Of a DNA stretch of 64,000 bases, positions 1 to 9,182 are shown piece after piece (the first letter of the stretch is position 1; the number at the start of each line of letters is the position of its first letter). The DNA comes from Thermoproteota archaeon (lineage in GTDB: Archaea > Thermoproteota > Thermoprotei_A > EX4484-217-1 > JAPDJV01): the NCBI GenBank assembly GCA_029258925.1, contig JAPDJV010000014.1:1-64000 (forward strand). Reading direction: 5' to 3'. Position numbers and translations under genes: made by a program. A model generated the notes under the pieces. That model was not told the origin of the DNA. It made no database searches and saw only the letters and a program-made list of their open reading frames with translations.

Positions 1-352
1 CACATATTATGGGTTTATTAGATTCATCGTCCCAGAATACTGCTCCAATAGGGCATGCCTCGGTGCAGTGGGCACATCCAATACACTTACTGGGATTAAA
101 TATTACGCCTCCTCCAGGCCTCTTAGTTAAGGCGTCTGTGGGGCATACCTTGGCACAGGGCGGATCCTTGCACGCTCTGCACACTACAACTGTAAATCCA
201 CGCTCAAATCCTCCTACACTTCTGACAAGTATTGCTGACCTCGCTAACCCACCGTCCCCGAATCTCCTAGCACACGCAAACATGCAGGACATGCAACCAA
301 CACACTTATCTGGATCTACAACACTTAGTCTGAGAACCACGGCCTTCACCAA
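1..352 (-). CDS. 4Fe-4S ferredoxin-type electron transfer protein (C-terminus outside window)
   Basis: Read on the minus strand, this frame is open from about 352 to the window edge and carries three cysteine clusters: CxxCxxCxxxC, CxxCxxxxCxxxCP and CxxCxxCxxxCP. That is the pattern of multi-cluster iron-sulfur subunits (CooF/HycB-like) that shuttle electrons for oxidoreductases such as aldehyde:ferredoxin oxidoreductases. Which enzyme it serves cannot be told because the neighbour lies outside the window. The start is probably TTG at 352 or GTG at 349, a short distance after a TATA box on the same strand. The open frame on the opposite strand is a shadow. The iron-sulfur assignment is secure; the partner is unknown. 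Confidence 0.85.
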   Translation of the reverse strand, partial: MVKAVVLRLSVVDPDKCVGCMSCMFACARRFGDGGLARSAILVRSVGGFERGFTVVVCRACKDPPCAKVCPTDALTKRPGGGVIFNPSKCIGCAHCTEACPIGAVFWDDESNKPIIC

Positions 353-388
353 TTCACAGATTTCTGGAGAACTCTATCGTTATAGAGT

Positions 389-398
389 GTTATATAAG
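389..398 (-). promoter_or_regulatory. TATA box for the ferredoxin gene
   Basis: On the minus strand the sequence CTTATATAAC lies about 40 bases ahead of the proposed TTG/GTG start. This gives a transcript with a leader of roughly 10 to 20 bases, normal for archaea. The assignment is by motif and spacing only. Confidence 0.5.
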
Positions 399-456
399 TC
401 ATTCTAGCCATAGTGTTTAACTACGTATATGTTCCTAAAGTATAGAGGGGACTATA

Positions 457-891
457 ATGTGCCTAAATACACGGAGAGGAATCAGCGAGGTTATATCCTC
501 TCTACTACTGTTCGTAATAGCCTTAGCGGTCCTAGTTATTATTGCTACTAGCATATACGGTTACTATACTAGCGCTATCAGCTACGTTCCCCTATTCTTC
601 CACGAGAGCAAGCTCTCGATGCTGGAAAAACTGAAAGTTGTTTACGGATTTTATAAAGATGGCACCGTAGTGCTCGTAATATATAATTATGGAGATATAC
701 ACACTGAGATCTCGTACATAGTAGTCGATCAAAAAGTGTATTTGGCTACAGACTTCATAACCGATACTGAAGTTAAGGCGGGTGAAATAAAAGTTATTCA
801 ATTCGAGCTGACATTAGATCAAGGCATTCACGTTCTAGGGATTCAGGGGAGGAGGGGGTCGAAGAGCACAATATTAGTAAAGGTGCAGTGA
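457..891 (+). CDS. Type IV pilin-like protein with class III signal peptide
   Basis: The 144-residue protein opens with a short charged leader (two Arg then Gly at residues 6-8) followed by ISEVISS and a hydrophobic helix of about 20 residues. This is the class III signal peptide cut by PibD/EppA-type prepilin peptidases, here after Gly8. The rest is beta-rich, as in archaeal pilin and archaellin head domains. It is the first gene of a pilus-like locus and is followed one base later by a second pilin. A G-rich ribosome site (GGGG) precedes the ATG. The precise filament type (adhesion pilus, sugar-binding or other) cannot be deduced. Confidence 0.8.
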   Translation: MCLNTRRGISEVISSLLLFVIALAVLVIIATSIYGYYTSAISYVPLFFHESKLSMLEKLKVVYGFYKDGTVVLVIYNYGDIHTEISYIVVDQKVYLATDFITDTEVKAGEIKVIQFELTLDQGIHVLGIQGRRGSKSTILVKVQ

Positions 892-892
892 G

Positions 893-1321
893 ATGTCTAG
901 AAGAAGAGGTTCTACTATAATAGCTTTATCCATAATAACCATAATCGCCTTTCTAATAATAGTCTCGATGGCCTCAATAATAATCTCCGGCATGAGCGAC
1001 CTCCTTAGAACACAGCTGAACGTGTTTGATGAAGAAACAGAGAGAATGAGGGAGAACATTGAAGTTGAAGCATTTAGCAGCGGGGGGAAAATAGGGTTAT
1101 GTATAAACAATACTGGTACTACAACTATTTTAATCACGTACGTTGTAGTTCACGACGTCTCCTCAGATGATATATCAATTTATAATGTAATGTGGGCTCT
1201 AGATACGGGAGAAGACCTTACTGAAATCTTAGAGCATGAATACCCCTCACCCGGCTCAATGGTGAAATGTGTTTTGGTTTCAAGCAGGGGGAATACGTGG
1301 CAAATAACTATTAAGGGTTGA
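893..1321 (+). CDS. Second type IV pilin-like protein
   Basis: This 142-residue protein begins with three Arg and a Gly (residues 3-6) followed by a hydrophobic segment STIIALSIITIIAF, so it has a class III signal peptide cleavable after Gly6. The remainder is predicted to be an extracellular beta domain and shows two cysteines. Its ATG follows the TGA of the upstream pilin by one base and uses a GGTG ribosome site lying inside that gene, so the two are probably translationally coupled. It runs into the secretion ATPase with a four-base gap. It is a minor or major pilin subunit; which one is not visible. Confidence 0.75.
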   Translation: MSRRRGSTIIALSIITIIAFLIIVSMASIIISGMSDLLRTQLNVFDEETERMRENIEVEAFSSGGKIGLCINNTGTTTILITYVVVHDVSSDDISIYNVMWALDTGEDLTEILEHEYPSPGSMVKCVLVSSRGNTWQITIKG

Positions 1322-1325
1322 GACG

Positions 1326-4019
1326 ATGTTCAAATGGTTTAGGAGGGAGAGGAGGCTTAAAGAGGAAACCTTTAAGGTAATTAGGTTAAGTGCGGAGAAG
1401 TATTCAGATATTTTAACTAAAGGCGTAATGCTCGAAGAATACTTTGTAGGACCGTGCAAGGTTAGCATGGCTGAGTATGAGGGCAGGGGATATTATATTG
1501 TCGATGAGCCTCTCCTAACGGAGATAGAACAGAGCGCTTACGTCCAGGCAATGGAATCACTATATTTTGCAACTAAGCCAGAAGTTTTCGGCGAGAACTT
1601 GGAGAGCGTCGTTAACGAGGTAGTTAAGGTAATATTCAAGAGGTTGGAGGAGGAAGGATTTGAGAAAATTTCAATGGACAATGTCAGATACTATGTGATT
1701 AGAGACTCCTTAGGCTACGGCATACTTGACGTCTTAATAAGAGATCCGAGAATAGAGGACATAAGCGCTGAGGGTGTAGGTAAACCTGTTAGAGTATTCC
1801 ATAGAGATTACAGTGACTATGATTGGCTCATCACGAATATTAAGTTTGAGAAAGAAGAGGACCTAGACAACATCGTGCTTCTCATAGCACATAAATCTAA
1901 GAAACATATTTCAACAGCCTTTCCGATAGCCGAGGGAGCACTACCCGAGAAACATAGGGCATCGATGACTTTCAGCTGCGAAGTAACTCCGTTTGGATCA
2001 AGCTTTACTATAAGAAAGTTTAGAACAGAGCCTCTAACAATAGTTCACTTAATAAAGTACGGAACAATCTCCCCCTTAATGGCTGCATACTGGTGGCTAA
2101 TACTCGAAAACAAGGGATCGCTATTCATAGTTGGTGAGATGGCGAGCGGCAAGACAACGCTCATGAACGCCCTCCTACAACTTTTACCACCGAACTGGAA
2201 AATAGTGTGCGTAAGTCCTCGGATGAACCTGATCGTGAATGGTAAAGTCGTGAACATAGAGGATTCGTTTAACACTTTGCTAAAAACCAGGTCTCCCAAA
2301 AACGAAGGCAACACAATAAGTATAGGTGGAAGCGAAGAAACCGTATGTTTTAAAGACAACATTGTTGCAAGAGGCAACATATCTGCTTGGCAGAAAATAT
2401 TCGTTCCAGATGGAACAAGCATTGTGAGAATCATAACCGAGAGCGGGGTTCTAGTAGAAGTTACAGAAAACACTAGAATACCCGTATTAAGCAATGGTGA
2501 AGTAGAATACAAGTACTCCTCTCAGCTAGCAGTTGGAGACCTGGTTCCAGTTCTCTCATCAATACCGTCTCCCCAGTCTTCAAGTCTCCCGATCCCAAGC
2601 CACGTGTATGAGAGGCTTGGATGCAAACCTTGCGATGTAGATGGATGGCTAATTACTAGAGGAGGAAGTTATGTTAGGAAAAAGGAGGCAATGGATAACA
2701 ATATGTACTATTTAATGGGATTTATCTTAGGGAAGGGAGAGTTAAAGAGGAGCAATGTACAAGTAGAGGTTAAAGATAGGAATCTAGCGATAACAGTACT
2801 AGCAAAATTCTCATCACTAGTAAACCCCGTCTCGATGGAAGAGGAGGAGGGAAAAATAACGATAAAAATCAGCCATGGTGCAGGAACGTTCATAAAAACA
2901 TTACTATGTGACAAGAAAACTCTCACCGAAGCCCTGAGGACGGCGGGGGTAATTGAAGTATCAAATTTCGTAGCAGGTCTTCTGGACGCATTAATGGATG
3001 ACGGCAAACTAAAGAGACGCCTAGAAATAGAGATGCCAGTGGACGAAAGCGAGGCACTTGCAGAGGCTTTGTTGAAGATAGGTGTTAAGCCAGTAATTCG
3101 TAGGAGAGAACTCGGCTACGAGAAAGAGGGTATAATGATTGATGAAAGAGACTTTGTTAAACTTGTTAGAACTGCAAAGCATTACGTGGAAAAAAGGAGG
3201 AAGTCGCAGAGCACTAGGAATACAAGTATTAAATGGGAGACGGTTGCATTTATAGAGAAATTAAGCTCGAGTGGAGTAGTCTATGACATTACACCCTCTG
3301 AAAGCAGATATTATTTTGCTGGTAGAGGAGGATTCATAGCAGTAGAGGATACTATTGAGGATACTCCAGAACTAAGGCTTCCCCACGTTGGTTGGAAGCC
3401 TTTAGTAGCCCGTCACGCAATAACAATAGGTGAAGCTATAACTGAAATAGATTTATTCGATCTAGTAAGGCTTTCCCTGAGAGAGAGGGCACAGTTCATA
3501 GTCGTGGGAGAGATCAGAGGAGAAGAAGCATATGTTTTCATACAAAGCTTAGCCGCTGGCCATGGAGGTATGTGCACCTTCCACGGCGACTCTCTCGAGT
3601 CAATGGTTATGAGACTCACTACTCCCCCCATAAACGTGCCCCTATCCTTCCTTCCACTAATAAGTAATGTCGTGATAATGAGGTATGTGAGACTGCCGCG
3701 TAGAAAACCCATGAGAAGAGTCCAAGTGGTTGAAGAGGTAAGTGGAGTAAGAGGAAATGAGCTCGACCACAAGGCTATTTTTAAGTGGATAGTTGAGAGA
3801 GACGAGTTTACACCAAAAAGTATTGAGACTATTGTAAAGGAGAGTGTGAAGCTAAAGAAAGTACGGACACTCCTAGGATGGGACGAGGAAACTCTAATTA
3901 GAGATTTAGAGGAGAGGAAGAGGTTTCTTGAGGATTTAGCGAGGAGAGACATAGCAGTGTATACTGATGTTGTAAGAGAAGTTAGGAGATTTTATTCTAA
4001 GAGGATGAGGGGAGAGTAA
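1326..4019 (+). CDS. Type II/IV secretion system ATPase (GspE/TadA/PilB family) interrupted by an intein
   Basis: The host protein is the hexameric ATPase that drives pilus assembly. The Walker A loop GEMASGKTT is at residues 270-278. The Asp box TIEDTPEL begins at residue 676, followed by GEIRGEEA (Walker B) and a His box GHGGMCTFHGDS. Between Walker A and the Asp box a 381-residue insertion (295-675) has intein features and is entered separately. Without it the host is about 516 residues, normal for archaeal GspE-like ATPases. The paralogue at 61384-62992 has no insertion at the same site. The gene lies between the pilins and the TadC-like membrane protein, whose TTG start follows its stop codon directly. 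Confidence 0.9.
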   Translation: MFKWFRRERRLKEETFKVIRLSAEKYSDILTKGVMLEEYFVGPCKVSMAEYEGRGYYIVDEPLLTEIEQSAYVQAMESLYFATKPEVFGENLESVVNEVVKVIFKRLEEEGFEKISMDNVRYYVIRDSLGYGILDVLIRDPRIEDISAEGVGKPVRVFHRDYSDYDWLITNIKFEKEEDLDNIVLLIAHKSKKHISTAFPIAEGALPEKHRASMTFSCEVTPFGSSFTIRKFRTEPLTIVHLIKYGTISPLMAAYWWLILENKGSLFIVGEMASGKTTLMNALLQLLPPNWKIVCVSPRMNLIVNGKVVNIEDSFNTLLKTRSPKNEGNTISIGGSEETVCFKDNIVARGNISAWQKIFVPDGTSIVRIITESGVLVEVTENTRIPVLSNGEVEYKYSSQLAVGDLVPVLSSIPSPQSSSLPIPSHVYERLGCKPCDVDGWLITRGGSYVRKKEAMDNNMYYLMGFILGKGELKRSNVQVEVKDRNLAITVLAKFSSLVNPVSMEEEEGKITIKISHGAGTFIKTLLCDKKTLTEALRTAGVIEVSNFVAGLLDALMDDGKLKRRLEIEMPVDESEALAEALLKIGVKPVIRRRELGYEKEGIMIDERDFVKLVRTAKHYVEKRRKSQSTRNTSIKWETVAFIEKLSSSGVVYDITPSESRYYFAGRGGFIAVEDTIEDTPELRLPHVGWKPLVARHAITIGEAITEIDLFDLVRLSLRERAQFIVVGEIRGEEAYVFIQSLAAGHGGMCTFHGDSLESMVMRLTTPPINVPLSFLPLISNVVIMRYVRLPRRKPMRRVQVVEEVSGVRGNELDHKAIFKWIVERDEFTPKSIETIVKESVKLKKVRTLLGWDEETLIRDLEERKRFLEDLARRDIAVYTDVVREVRRFYSKRMRGE
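2208..3350 (+). other. Intein in the pilus ATPase, with degenerate splice and endonuclease motifs
   Basis: The insertion starts with Cys295, sits between KIV and TIEDTPEL of the host and is followed by Thr676 as the +1 residue. The block A-like start CVSPRMNLIVNGK and the block F-like VVYDITPSESRYYFAG identify it as an intein. Block B reads VTENTRIPVL, with Thr383 where the conserved His is expected. The C-terminus is IAVED instead of the usual HN ending, so Asp replaces Asn and Glu replaces His. Two LAGLIDADG-like helices are visible (MGFILGKGE near residues 464-472; AGLLDALMDDG near 550-560), but the first lacks the catalytic Asp. The boundaries are well supported; splicing and homing activity are doubtful. 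Confidence 0.85.
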
Positions 4020-5927
4020 TTGGCTAAAGGCGGAGATAGAAGCTTTATCCTTTTCATAATATCAATGACTGTTCTAGCTTCGATTCAAACAGCGTTCTTA
4101 ATGACAACAACTGATCCAACATACAAGCTTCTATCCACAGTAATATTTTTCGTAGTTATTACAGGACTCGCGGCGATTTCTGCGCTCTGGAGTGTAGTGT
4201 ACAAGCAAATAGTAGATAGAATTAGATTAGCCTATCCTAAGAGATTGCCTGAGAGAGTAGTTGACCCATACACAGAGATGGGCTTATGGGTGTTTGTTAG
4301 AAAGATTCCAATAATAAATGAGATTACGGTTAGATTCTCGGAGCGACTTAAAAAGCATATGATTAAATCCGGCTATTACGCTAATCCCCTATACTATTCT
4401 TCATTCTACATGCTACTCTCTATAGCACTAACACCACTAACGTTGATAGGCATCGTGGGCCTTCTACAAGGCAATGTTTTTTACACGCTCCTATTATTAG
4501 TCCCACTAATACCCTTATTCTTCCCCTTCATCGAGCTAGGTGTTAGAAGAGTAAATAGATCTAGCGATGTTGAGAGTGAACTACCGTATTTTATGATCTA
4601 CGCTAGTCTTCTACATAGAGCTGGTATAAGTCTGTTCGACGCCTTTATGAAACTCATAGGAACAAAGGAAATATTCAGTGTAATGGAGAGAGAGGCGAGA
4701 ATTATAAGAAGAGAATACGCGTTCTACAGTCATAGTCCGATACGTTCACTCGAGAAATACGCATTTAATCATCCTAATGAAGATCTTAAGGGCATAGTAC
4801 TAGGCTATACGAGCGTCCTTAGAAGCGGGGGAGACACAGGTGCCTTTCTAGAAAGGAAGGCTTCAGAGCAATTGGAAAGGCTAAAGATGAAGTGGAAGAA
4901 CTTTGTGAAGACTGTTATGATTTACGGAGATATGGCGATTCTGGTCACCATGATGGTGCCCTCGATAATCATACTCGGTTCACTAATATTCGCTCAGAGC
5001 GTTAGCTTCAATATCCTAGTACTTTACGGAGTTTTAGGTCTGCCATTCTTTACAGTGGTGTTTATAGGAATATTCAATGCCTCTCAACCTAAAATGAAGA
5101 ACATATTTTCAGTTAAAAAGCCCCTTCTATACTTCATACCGACTCTAATGCTGGCAACCCCTATAGTTATACTCTATGGAGTGAGCTGGGAGCTTATACC
5201 TGGAGTAATCTGCATAATTTCACTATTGCCCGTAGCTATAGCATTCCACATCCAATACATGGAAATAATGGCAATAGAACGCGCATTGCCCGCATTTATG
5301 AGGGATTTAACGGAGTTTGTGAAAATAGGATACGATATAGTGAAAGCCATTGTAGTACTTCCGTCGAGAAGAAAGTATAATAGGATTTTTGATGCTATCC
5401 TGGCAAAAATATCCATACTGTTGAGACTAAATACTCCACTTCGTGTGATAAGTACAAGGCTGCTGACTAGAAGCTGGCTACTAAAGTACGTGTTATTTCT
5501 ATTGGATGAAGTTACGTCTACTGGAGGTATAAGCCCAACTATTCTCGAATACTTTACGGAAATGCTAACCGAAAACATTAGAGTAAAGAGAGAGGCCAGA
5601 GGCCAGCTTAGAGTATACGTAATAATTCTGTTAATGGCTCCAGTGCTCCTAGGAGCATTGCTAGCAATGACCTCATACATGATTCAACCATTCGCGGAAA
5701 TTATTGAGGGCCCAACATTTTATCCTATACAAAAAGAAGTTCTAGAGGTCACAATGAAATTCTCTAAACTCGTGATCGTTGAAACTGGCATGATGGTAGG
5801 ATTGATAATAGCGAAAGTATATGATCAAACGATATTCAGTCTAAGGTGGGTGATTATAGGGGCTATCATAGGTTTATTATCCATCACCGTCGTACCTACC
5901 GTAATGGAAATGTTCATAACTTTCTAA
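4020..5927 (+). CDS. TadC-like membrane protein of the type IV pilus/type II secretion F family
   Basis: This 635-residue polytopic membrane protein has two similar halves, each with a cytoplasmic helical bundle (around 190-290 and 420-530) flanked by paired hydrophobic segments. That is the layout of archaeal T2SSF/TadC/FlaJ proteins, which form the membrane platform above the assembly ATPase. The start is TTG at 4020, immediately after the TAA of the ATPase, with GGGGAG just upstream, so the two genes are coupled. No other initiation codon fits as well. It completes pilus-like locus A; the gene order matches locus B at 59735-63561. Confidence 0.85.
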   Translation: MAKGGDRSFILFIISMTVLASIQTAFLMTTTDPTYKLLSTVIFFVVITGLAAISALWSVVYKQIVDRIRLAYPKRLPERVVDPYTEMGLWVFVRKIPIINEITVRFSERLKKHMIKSGYYANPLYYSSFYMLLSIALTPLTLIGIVGLLQGNVFYTLLLLVPLIPLFFPFIELGVRRVNRSSDVESELPYFMIYASLLHRAGISLFDAFMKLIGTKEIFSVMEREARIIRREYAFYSHSPIRSLEKYAFNHPNEDLKGIVLGYTSVLRSGGDTGAFLERKASEQLERLKMKWKNFVKTVMIYGDMAILVTMMVPSIIILGSLIFAQSVSFNILVLYGVLGLPFFTVVFIGIFNASQPKMKNIFSVKKPLLYFIPTLMLATPIVILYGVSWELIPGVICIISLLPVAIAFHIQYMEIMAIERALPAFMRDLTEFVKIGYDIVKAIVVLPSRRKYNRIFDAILAKISILLRLNTPLRVISTRLLTRSWLLKYVLFLLDEVTSTGGISPTILEYFTEMLTENIRVKREARGQLRVYVIILLMAPVLLGALLAMTSYMIQPFAEIIEGPTFYPIQKEVLEVTMKFSKLVIVETGMMVGLIIAKVYDQTIFSLRWVIIGAIIGLLSITVVPTVMEMFITF

Positions 5928-5951
5928 AGCGCCAAACCTCCACCACCAACT

Positions 5952-6146
5952 TCACTCTTTGACAATATAGTGGTCAATGAATTCCCTAAGCTTTATTTTC
6001 TCAGCGATCTCCCTAACTTTTCTAAGCGCGTTTTCCCGAGAATTTGCTCCTACATTAAATATTATGTTTGTCCCCACAACTCTAATCCTGAATCTCGCTT
6101 CATCGCCCACACTATATTCATCTACAACTTCAAATTTTACCTCCAA
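5952..6146 (-). CDS. Small conserved-looking protein of unknown function
   Basis: This 64-residue protein has an alternating beta pattern (VKFEVVDEYS, EARFRIRVVGTNIIFNVGA) followed by an amphipathic helix (ALRKVREIAEKIK). The composition is typical of a real soluble protein. Its ATG overlaps the end of the upstream kinase-like gene by 17 bases, which suggests co-translation. No family is recognised. The link to the kinase-like gene is inferred only from the overlap. Confidence 0.6.
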   Translation of the reverse strand: MEVKFEVVDEYSVGDEARFRIRVVGTNIIFNVGANSRENALRKVREIAEKIKLREFIDHYIVKE

Positions 6147-7701
6147 CTCTTTCCACCTCCTTTTTCAATACATATGCTAATGGGATTGGTAGTATTGGAG
6201 CAAACACCCTCATGTATTTTGGAGAGAACGCTTTAATAATATTCTCTTTTCCAGCAATACTTATATACGATTCGAAAAAGGATTTTAAGAGATCTCTTAT
6301 TTTCTTAACATCGTACCTGGCATCCAACGCTGTAAATGATATCAGCTCTGAGATATCCCATGACACTTCTCTCTCTGCAGACGCCTGTTCTAAATCTATA
6401 ATAAACGGAGTATTTGTTCCTCTTTCAATAACTATATTACTAGGCCTCAAATCCCCTATACTCATACCCATATTATGTATTAATCCTACTATTTTCCCTA
6501 ATGCAGAGTAATGTTCTGAAACATCAGCCCCGTTTGCTAGGAGAGCTGATAAAGTTGTCCCCTCAATGTATTCCCTTAAGAGAATCTTCTTCTCCCAGTT
6601 AACGTAAATCGGTTTTGGGACAGGAAGCTTCCTCGAGTTTAAGAGGAGAGAGGCAAAGTATTCTCTAGCTAAACGCTCGCTTGGACTAGCAGTAAACTCG
6701 TTTCTAATGCCAGCCCAAACGGCTAGGGGAACCCACTTTATCCCCCTCCACTCTCTATACTTCTTTAAAACAAGTCTTATATCCCGGCCAGTCGAATCTC
6801 TTACAACTAATAGTTTTGTATAATTTATTATACTTCCTAGATTCTTCTCCTCGACAATATTAGCGGGGGAAATAGTGTCCGTGTATATTGAATGTAATGT
6901 TCCGTTTACTCTAATAAAAACCTGGCTATAAGGATCTGGGACAACCACACCCTCTTTGTTTTCTAAAATTATTGCTCTAATGAGACTTTCAAGGTAGTTC
7001 GGCGGCCTTATAATGCTTGAAAGACTTTCACTTAATAGCTTGAAGCCCCCTCTCAAAACATTCAGTATACTATATGTCGGAGGAACCCCTAGTTCCTCAA
7101 CTATTTCATTCTTTAAACAGTAGAGAGAACCATTTTTACTCAAGTATTTTTTCTCTACCATTTTATCTAATAATTTCTCGAACATTAATGTAAGGTGTTC
7201 TTCGAATACTTTATGTTTTTGAGCATATAGGCTAACAAGAGGATCATTAACTCCAAGCGGCAGAGTTCTACGGGCAAGGATATCGTATAAAAAGAATTTA
7301 GGTGAAAGACATATATTTCTCGAAAAATCTCTTCCAAATTCCCATACAAGATTTTTCATAGACCTGTAGACCTGGTTTACAAGGGCCTTGGTTTTAATCC
7401 TTAAATACGATTGCATTCCCATGGACACATAGCCTGGGAGAATAATTCTTGAACGAAATATTCCTCCATATAGTCCCTTGGTTAAATCCAATAGTAGTTG
7501 CTTTAAGGGTATGTAAATAGCCATTACTCTATGTCCCGAAATGTTTAAGGGAATTATTCTTAATAGGTGTCCATCACTCTTAACAATTAATATTTCAGAG
7601 TACCCTTCCTTTACACCTAAGAATAAAGAACCCATAATCTTCATTAACAGGACGTTTTCTTCGCTAGCTAACTCATTTAATAGATCCTCGGAGATCCTCA
7701 T
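6130..7701 (-). CDS. Kinase-like protein with a large uncharacterised N-terminal region
   Basis: The C-terminal 210 residues of this 523-residue protein resemble a protein-kinase-like or aminoglycoside-phosphotransferase-like fold. Visible are a beta-3-like LVLKKY lysine, a helix-C-like SERLAREYF, a hinge REYIEGTTL, a catalytic loop GDLRPSN (Asp417, Asn421) and a metal-binding DLE (Asp436). The first 290 residues match no domain I know. Archaeal Bud32 and RIO kinases are much smaller, so this is neither. The substrate is unknown. It is divergent from the aminotransferase at 7787 and overlaps the small gene downstream. The kinase fold is well supported; activity is inferred from the intact Asp residues. 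Confidence 0.7.
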   Translation of the reverse strand: MRISEDLLNELASEENVLLMKIMGSLFLGVKEGYSEILIVKSDGHLLRIIPLNISGHRVMAIYIPLKQLLLDLTKGLYGGIFRSRIILPGYVSMGMQSYLRIKTKALVNQVYRSMKNLVWEFGRDFSRNICLSPKFFLYDILARRTLPLGVNDPLVSLYAQKHKVFEEHLTLMFEKLLDKMVEKKYLSKNGSLYCLKNEIVEELGVPPTYSILNVLRGGFKLLSESLSSIIRPPNYLESLIRAIILENKEGVVVPDPYSQVFIRVNGTLHSIYTDTISPANIVEEKNLGSIINYTKLLVVRDSTGRDIRLVLKKYREWRGIKWVPLAVWAGIRNEFTASPSERLAREYFASLLLNSRKLPVPKPIYVNWEKKILLREYIEGTTLSALLANGADVSEHYSALGKIVGLIHNMGMSIGDLRPSNIVIERGTNTPFIIDLEQASAEREVSWDISELISFTALDARYDVKKIRDLLKSFFESYISIAGKENIIKAFSPKYMRVFAPILPIPLAYVLKKEVERVGGKI

Positions 7702-7786
7702 TACAGTCTTTACCTCTCGCTATAGACTATGATATGGGAAGCTTTAAGTTATACTAGTGGCTAGTGGGTAGTTTGGTGAGCTGTTC

Positions 7787-9142
7787 TTGAATTCTAGCGG
7801 GAAAACTCCAAACATTATAGTAGAACCCCCAGGTCCAAGAGCACTAGATATTATTAGAAGGGACGAGCAGTATGTGATGCAGTCATTTAGCCGCTGGTAT
7901 CCCTTAGTAGCCTGCACTGGACATGGAGCTATCCTTGAGGATGTTGATGGGAACAAGTACATAGATTTCAACTCCGGTTTAGCAGTGTTGAATGTTGGAC
8001 ACCTACATCCAAAGGTTGTCGAGGCCATAAAGAAGCAAGCAGGTAAACTACTACACTATTCTCTGACAGACTTTTACTACGAGGAGGCAGTTATTCTAGC
8101 AGAGAGACTAGTAAAGATAGCCCCAGGTTCTTTTGGGAAGAAAGTTTTCTTCACGAACAGCGGAGCTGAAGCTATTGAAGGATCCATGAAAATTGCTCGG
8201 GGCTCCTTCGAGGGGAAAAGACCTTACATAATAGCGTTTTCAGGATCATTTCATGGCAGAACCTACGGAGCCATGAGCCTCACATCAAGTAAACCTGTGC
8301 AGAGGAAATGGTTTAGCCCACTCGTGCCAAACATAGAACACACTCCATACCCATACTGCTATAGGTGTCCATTCAAAATGGAATATCCTGAATGCGATGT
8401 TTGGTGCATACATTTTATTGAGGAGTGGATTCTGAATAAATATGTACCATCAGATGAAGTTGCCGCAATATTTCTTGAACCCATAGCAGGCGAAGGAGGG
8501 TACATTGTTCCACCTCCTAGAGTGTGGAGAGAGCTGAGAAAACTTGCTGACAAGCATGGAATACTTATAGTCTCAGACGAAGTCCAGGCGGGGTTTGGTA
8601 GAACGGGGAAGTGGTTCGCAATAGAGCACTGGGGAGTACCCCCCGACATAATAGCTGTGGCAAAAGGTATAGCTTCAGGTCTACCGCTAGGAGCAATAAT
8701 TGGGAGAGAGGATGTTATGAAGCTGCCTGCTGGAAGCCATGCAACAACCTTTGGGGGGAACCCAATATCCTGTGCAGCAGCGCTTGCCGTCATAGATGTG
8801 ATCGAGGAGGAGAAGTTGTTAGACAATGCATTGAAAATGGGCTACTACATAATGGATAGACTAAGCGATTTGATGGAAGAAGTAGAGATTATTGGAGATG
8901 TAAGAGGCATCGGGTTAATGATAGGTGTGGAACTCGTTAAGAACAGAGACACTAAGGAACCTGCGAGAGAGGAGTTGAAAAAGGTGTTGATGGAGTGTTT
9001 TAAGAGAGGATTACTTGTTATAGGGGCTGGAATCAGCACGATTAGGATAGCCCCTCCGCTTGTAATAACCAAAGAAGAAGTAGAAGTAGGCTTAGATATA
9101 CTGGAAGATGTTATTAAGAAGGTGTCTAGAGAGGTTAATTAA
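7787..9142 (+). CDS. Class III PLP-dependent aminotransferase (4-aminobutyrate/acetylornithine type) or related racemase
   Basis: This 451-residue protein has the fold type I class III signature: SGAEAIEGSMKIA, FHGRTYGAMS, the SDEVQAGFGRTG Asp motif and AKGIASGLPLGA with the PLP lysine. Close archaeal relatives of about 450 residues include both aminotransferases and broad-substrate amino acid racemases (known in Thermococcales), so the reaction cannot be fixed. The start is TTG at 7787; GGTGAG lies 13 bases upstream. The next inward ATG would remove conserved N-terminal sequence. The gene is monocistronic, between a divergent and a convergent neighbour. Confidence 0.85.
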   Translation: MNSSGKTPNIIVEPPGPRALDIIRRDEQYVMQSFSRWYPLVACTGHGAILEDVDGNKYIDFNSGLAVLNVGHLHPKVVEAIKKQAGKLLHYSLTDFYYEEAVILAERLVKIAPGSFGKKVFFTNSGAEAIEGSMKIARGSFEGKRPYIIAFSGSFHGRTYGAMSLTSSKPVQRKWFSPLVPNIEHTPYPYCYRCPFKMEYPECDVWCIHFIEEWILNKYVPSDEVAAIFLEPIAGEGGYIVPPPRVWRELRKLADKHGILIVSDEVQAGFGRTGKWFAIEHWGVPPDIIAVAKGIASGLPLGAIIGREDVMKLPAGSHATTFGGNPISCAAALAVIDVIEEEKLLDNALKMGYYIMDRLSDLMEEVEIIGDVRGIGLMIGVELVKNRDTKEPAREELKKVLMECFKRGLLVIGAGISTIRIAPPLVITKEEVEVGLDILEDVIKKVSREVN

Positions 9143-9182
9143 TTTATCCAAAGACCTCATTGTTCAATTTTATTAATGACCT

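Noticed and set aside
9-407. Plus-strand open frame of 132 codons
   Set aside because: It is the antisense of the iron-sulfur protein. The minus frame has three ordered cysteine clusters, while the plus frame has no recognisable motif.
2045-2512. Minus-strand frame of 155 codons in the ATPase gene
   Set aside because: It lies opposite the intein and ATPase core, and has no motif or ribosome site.
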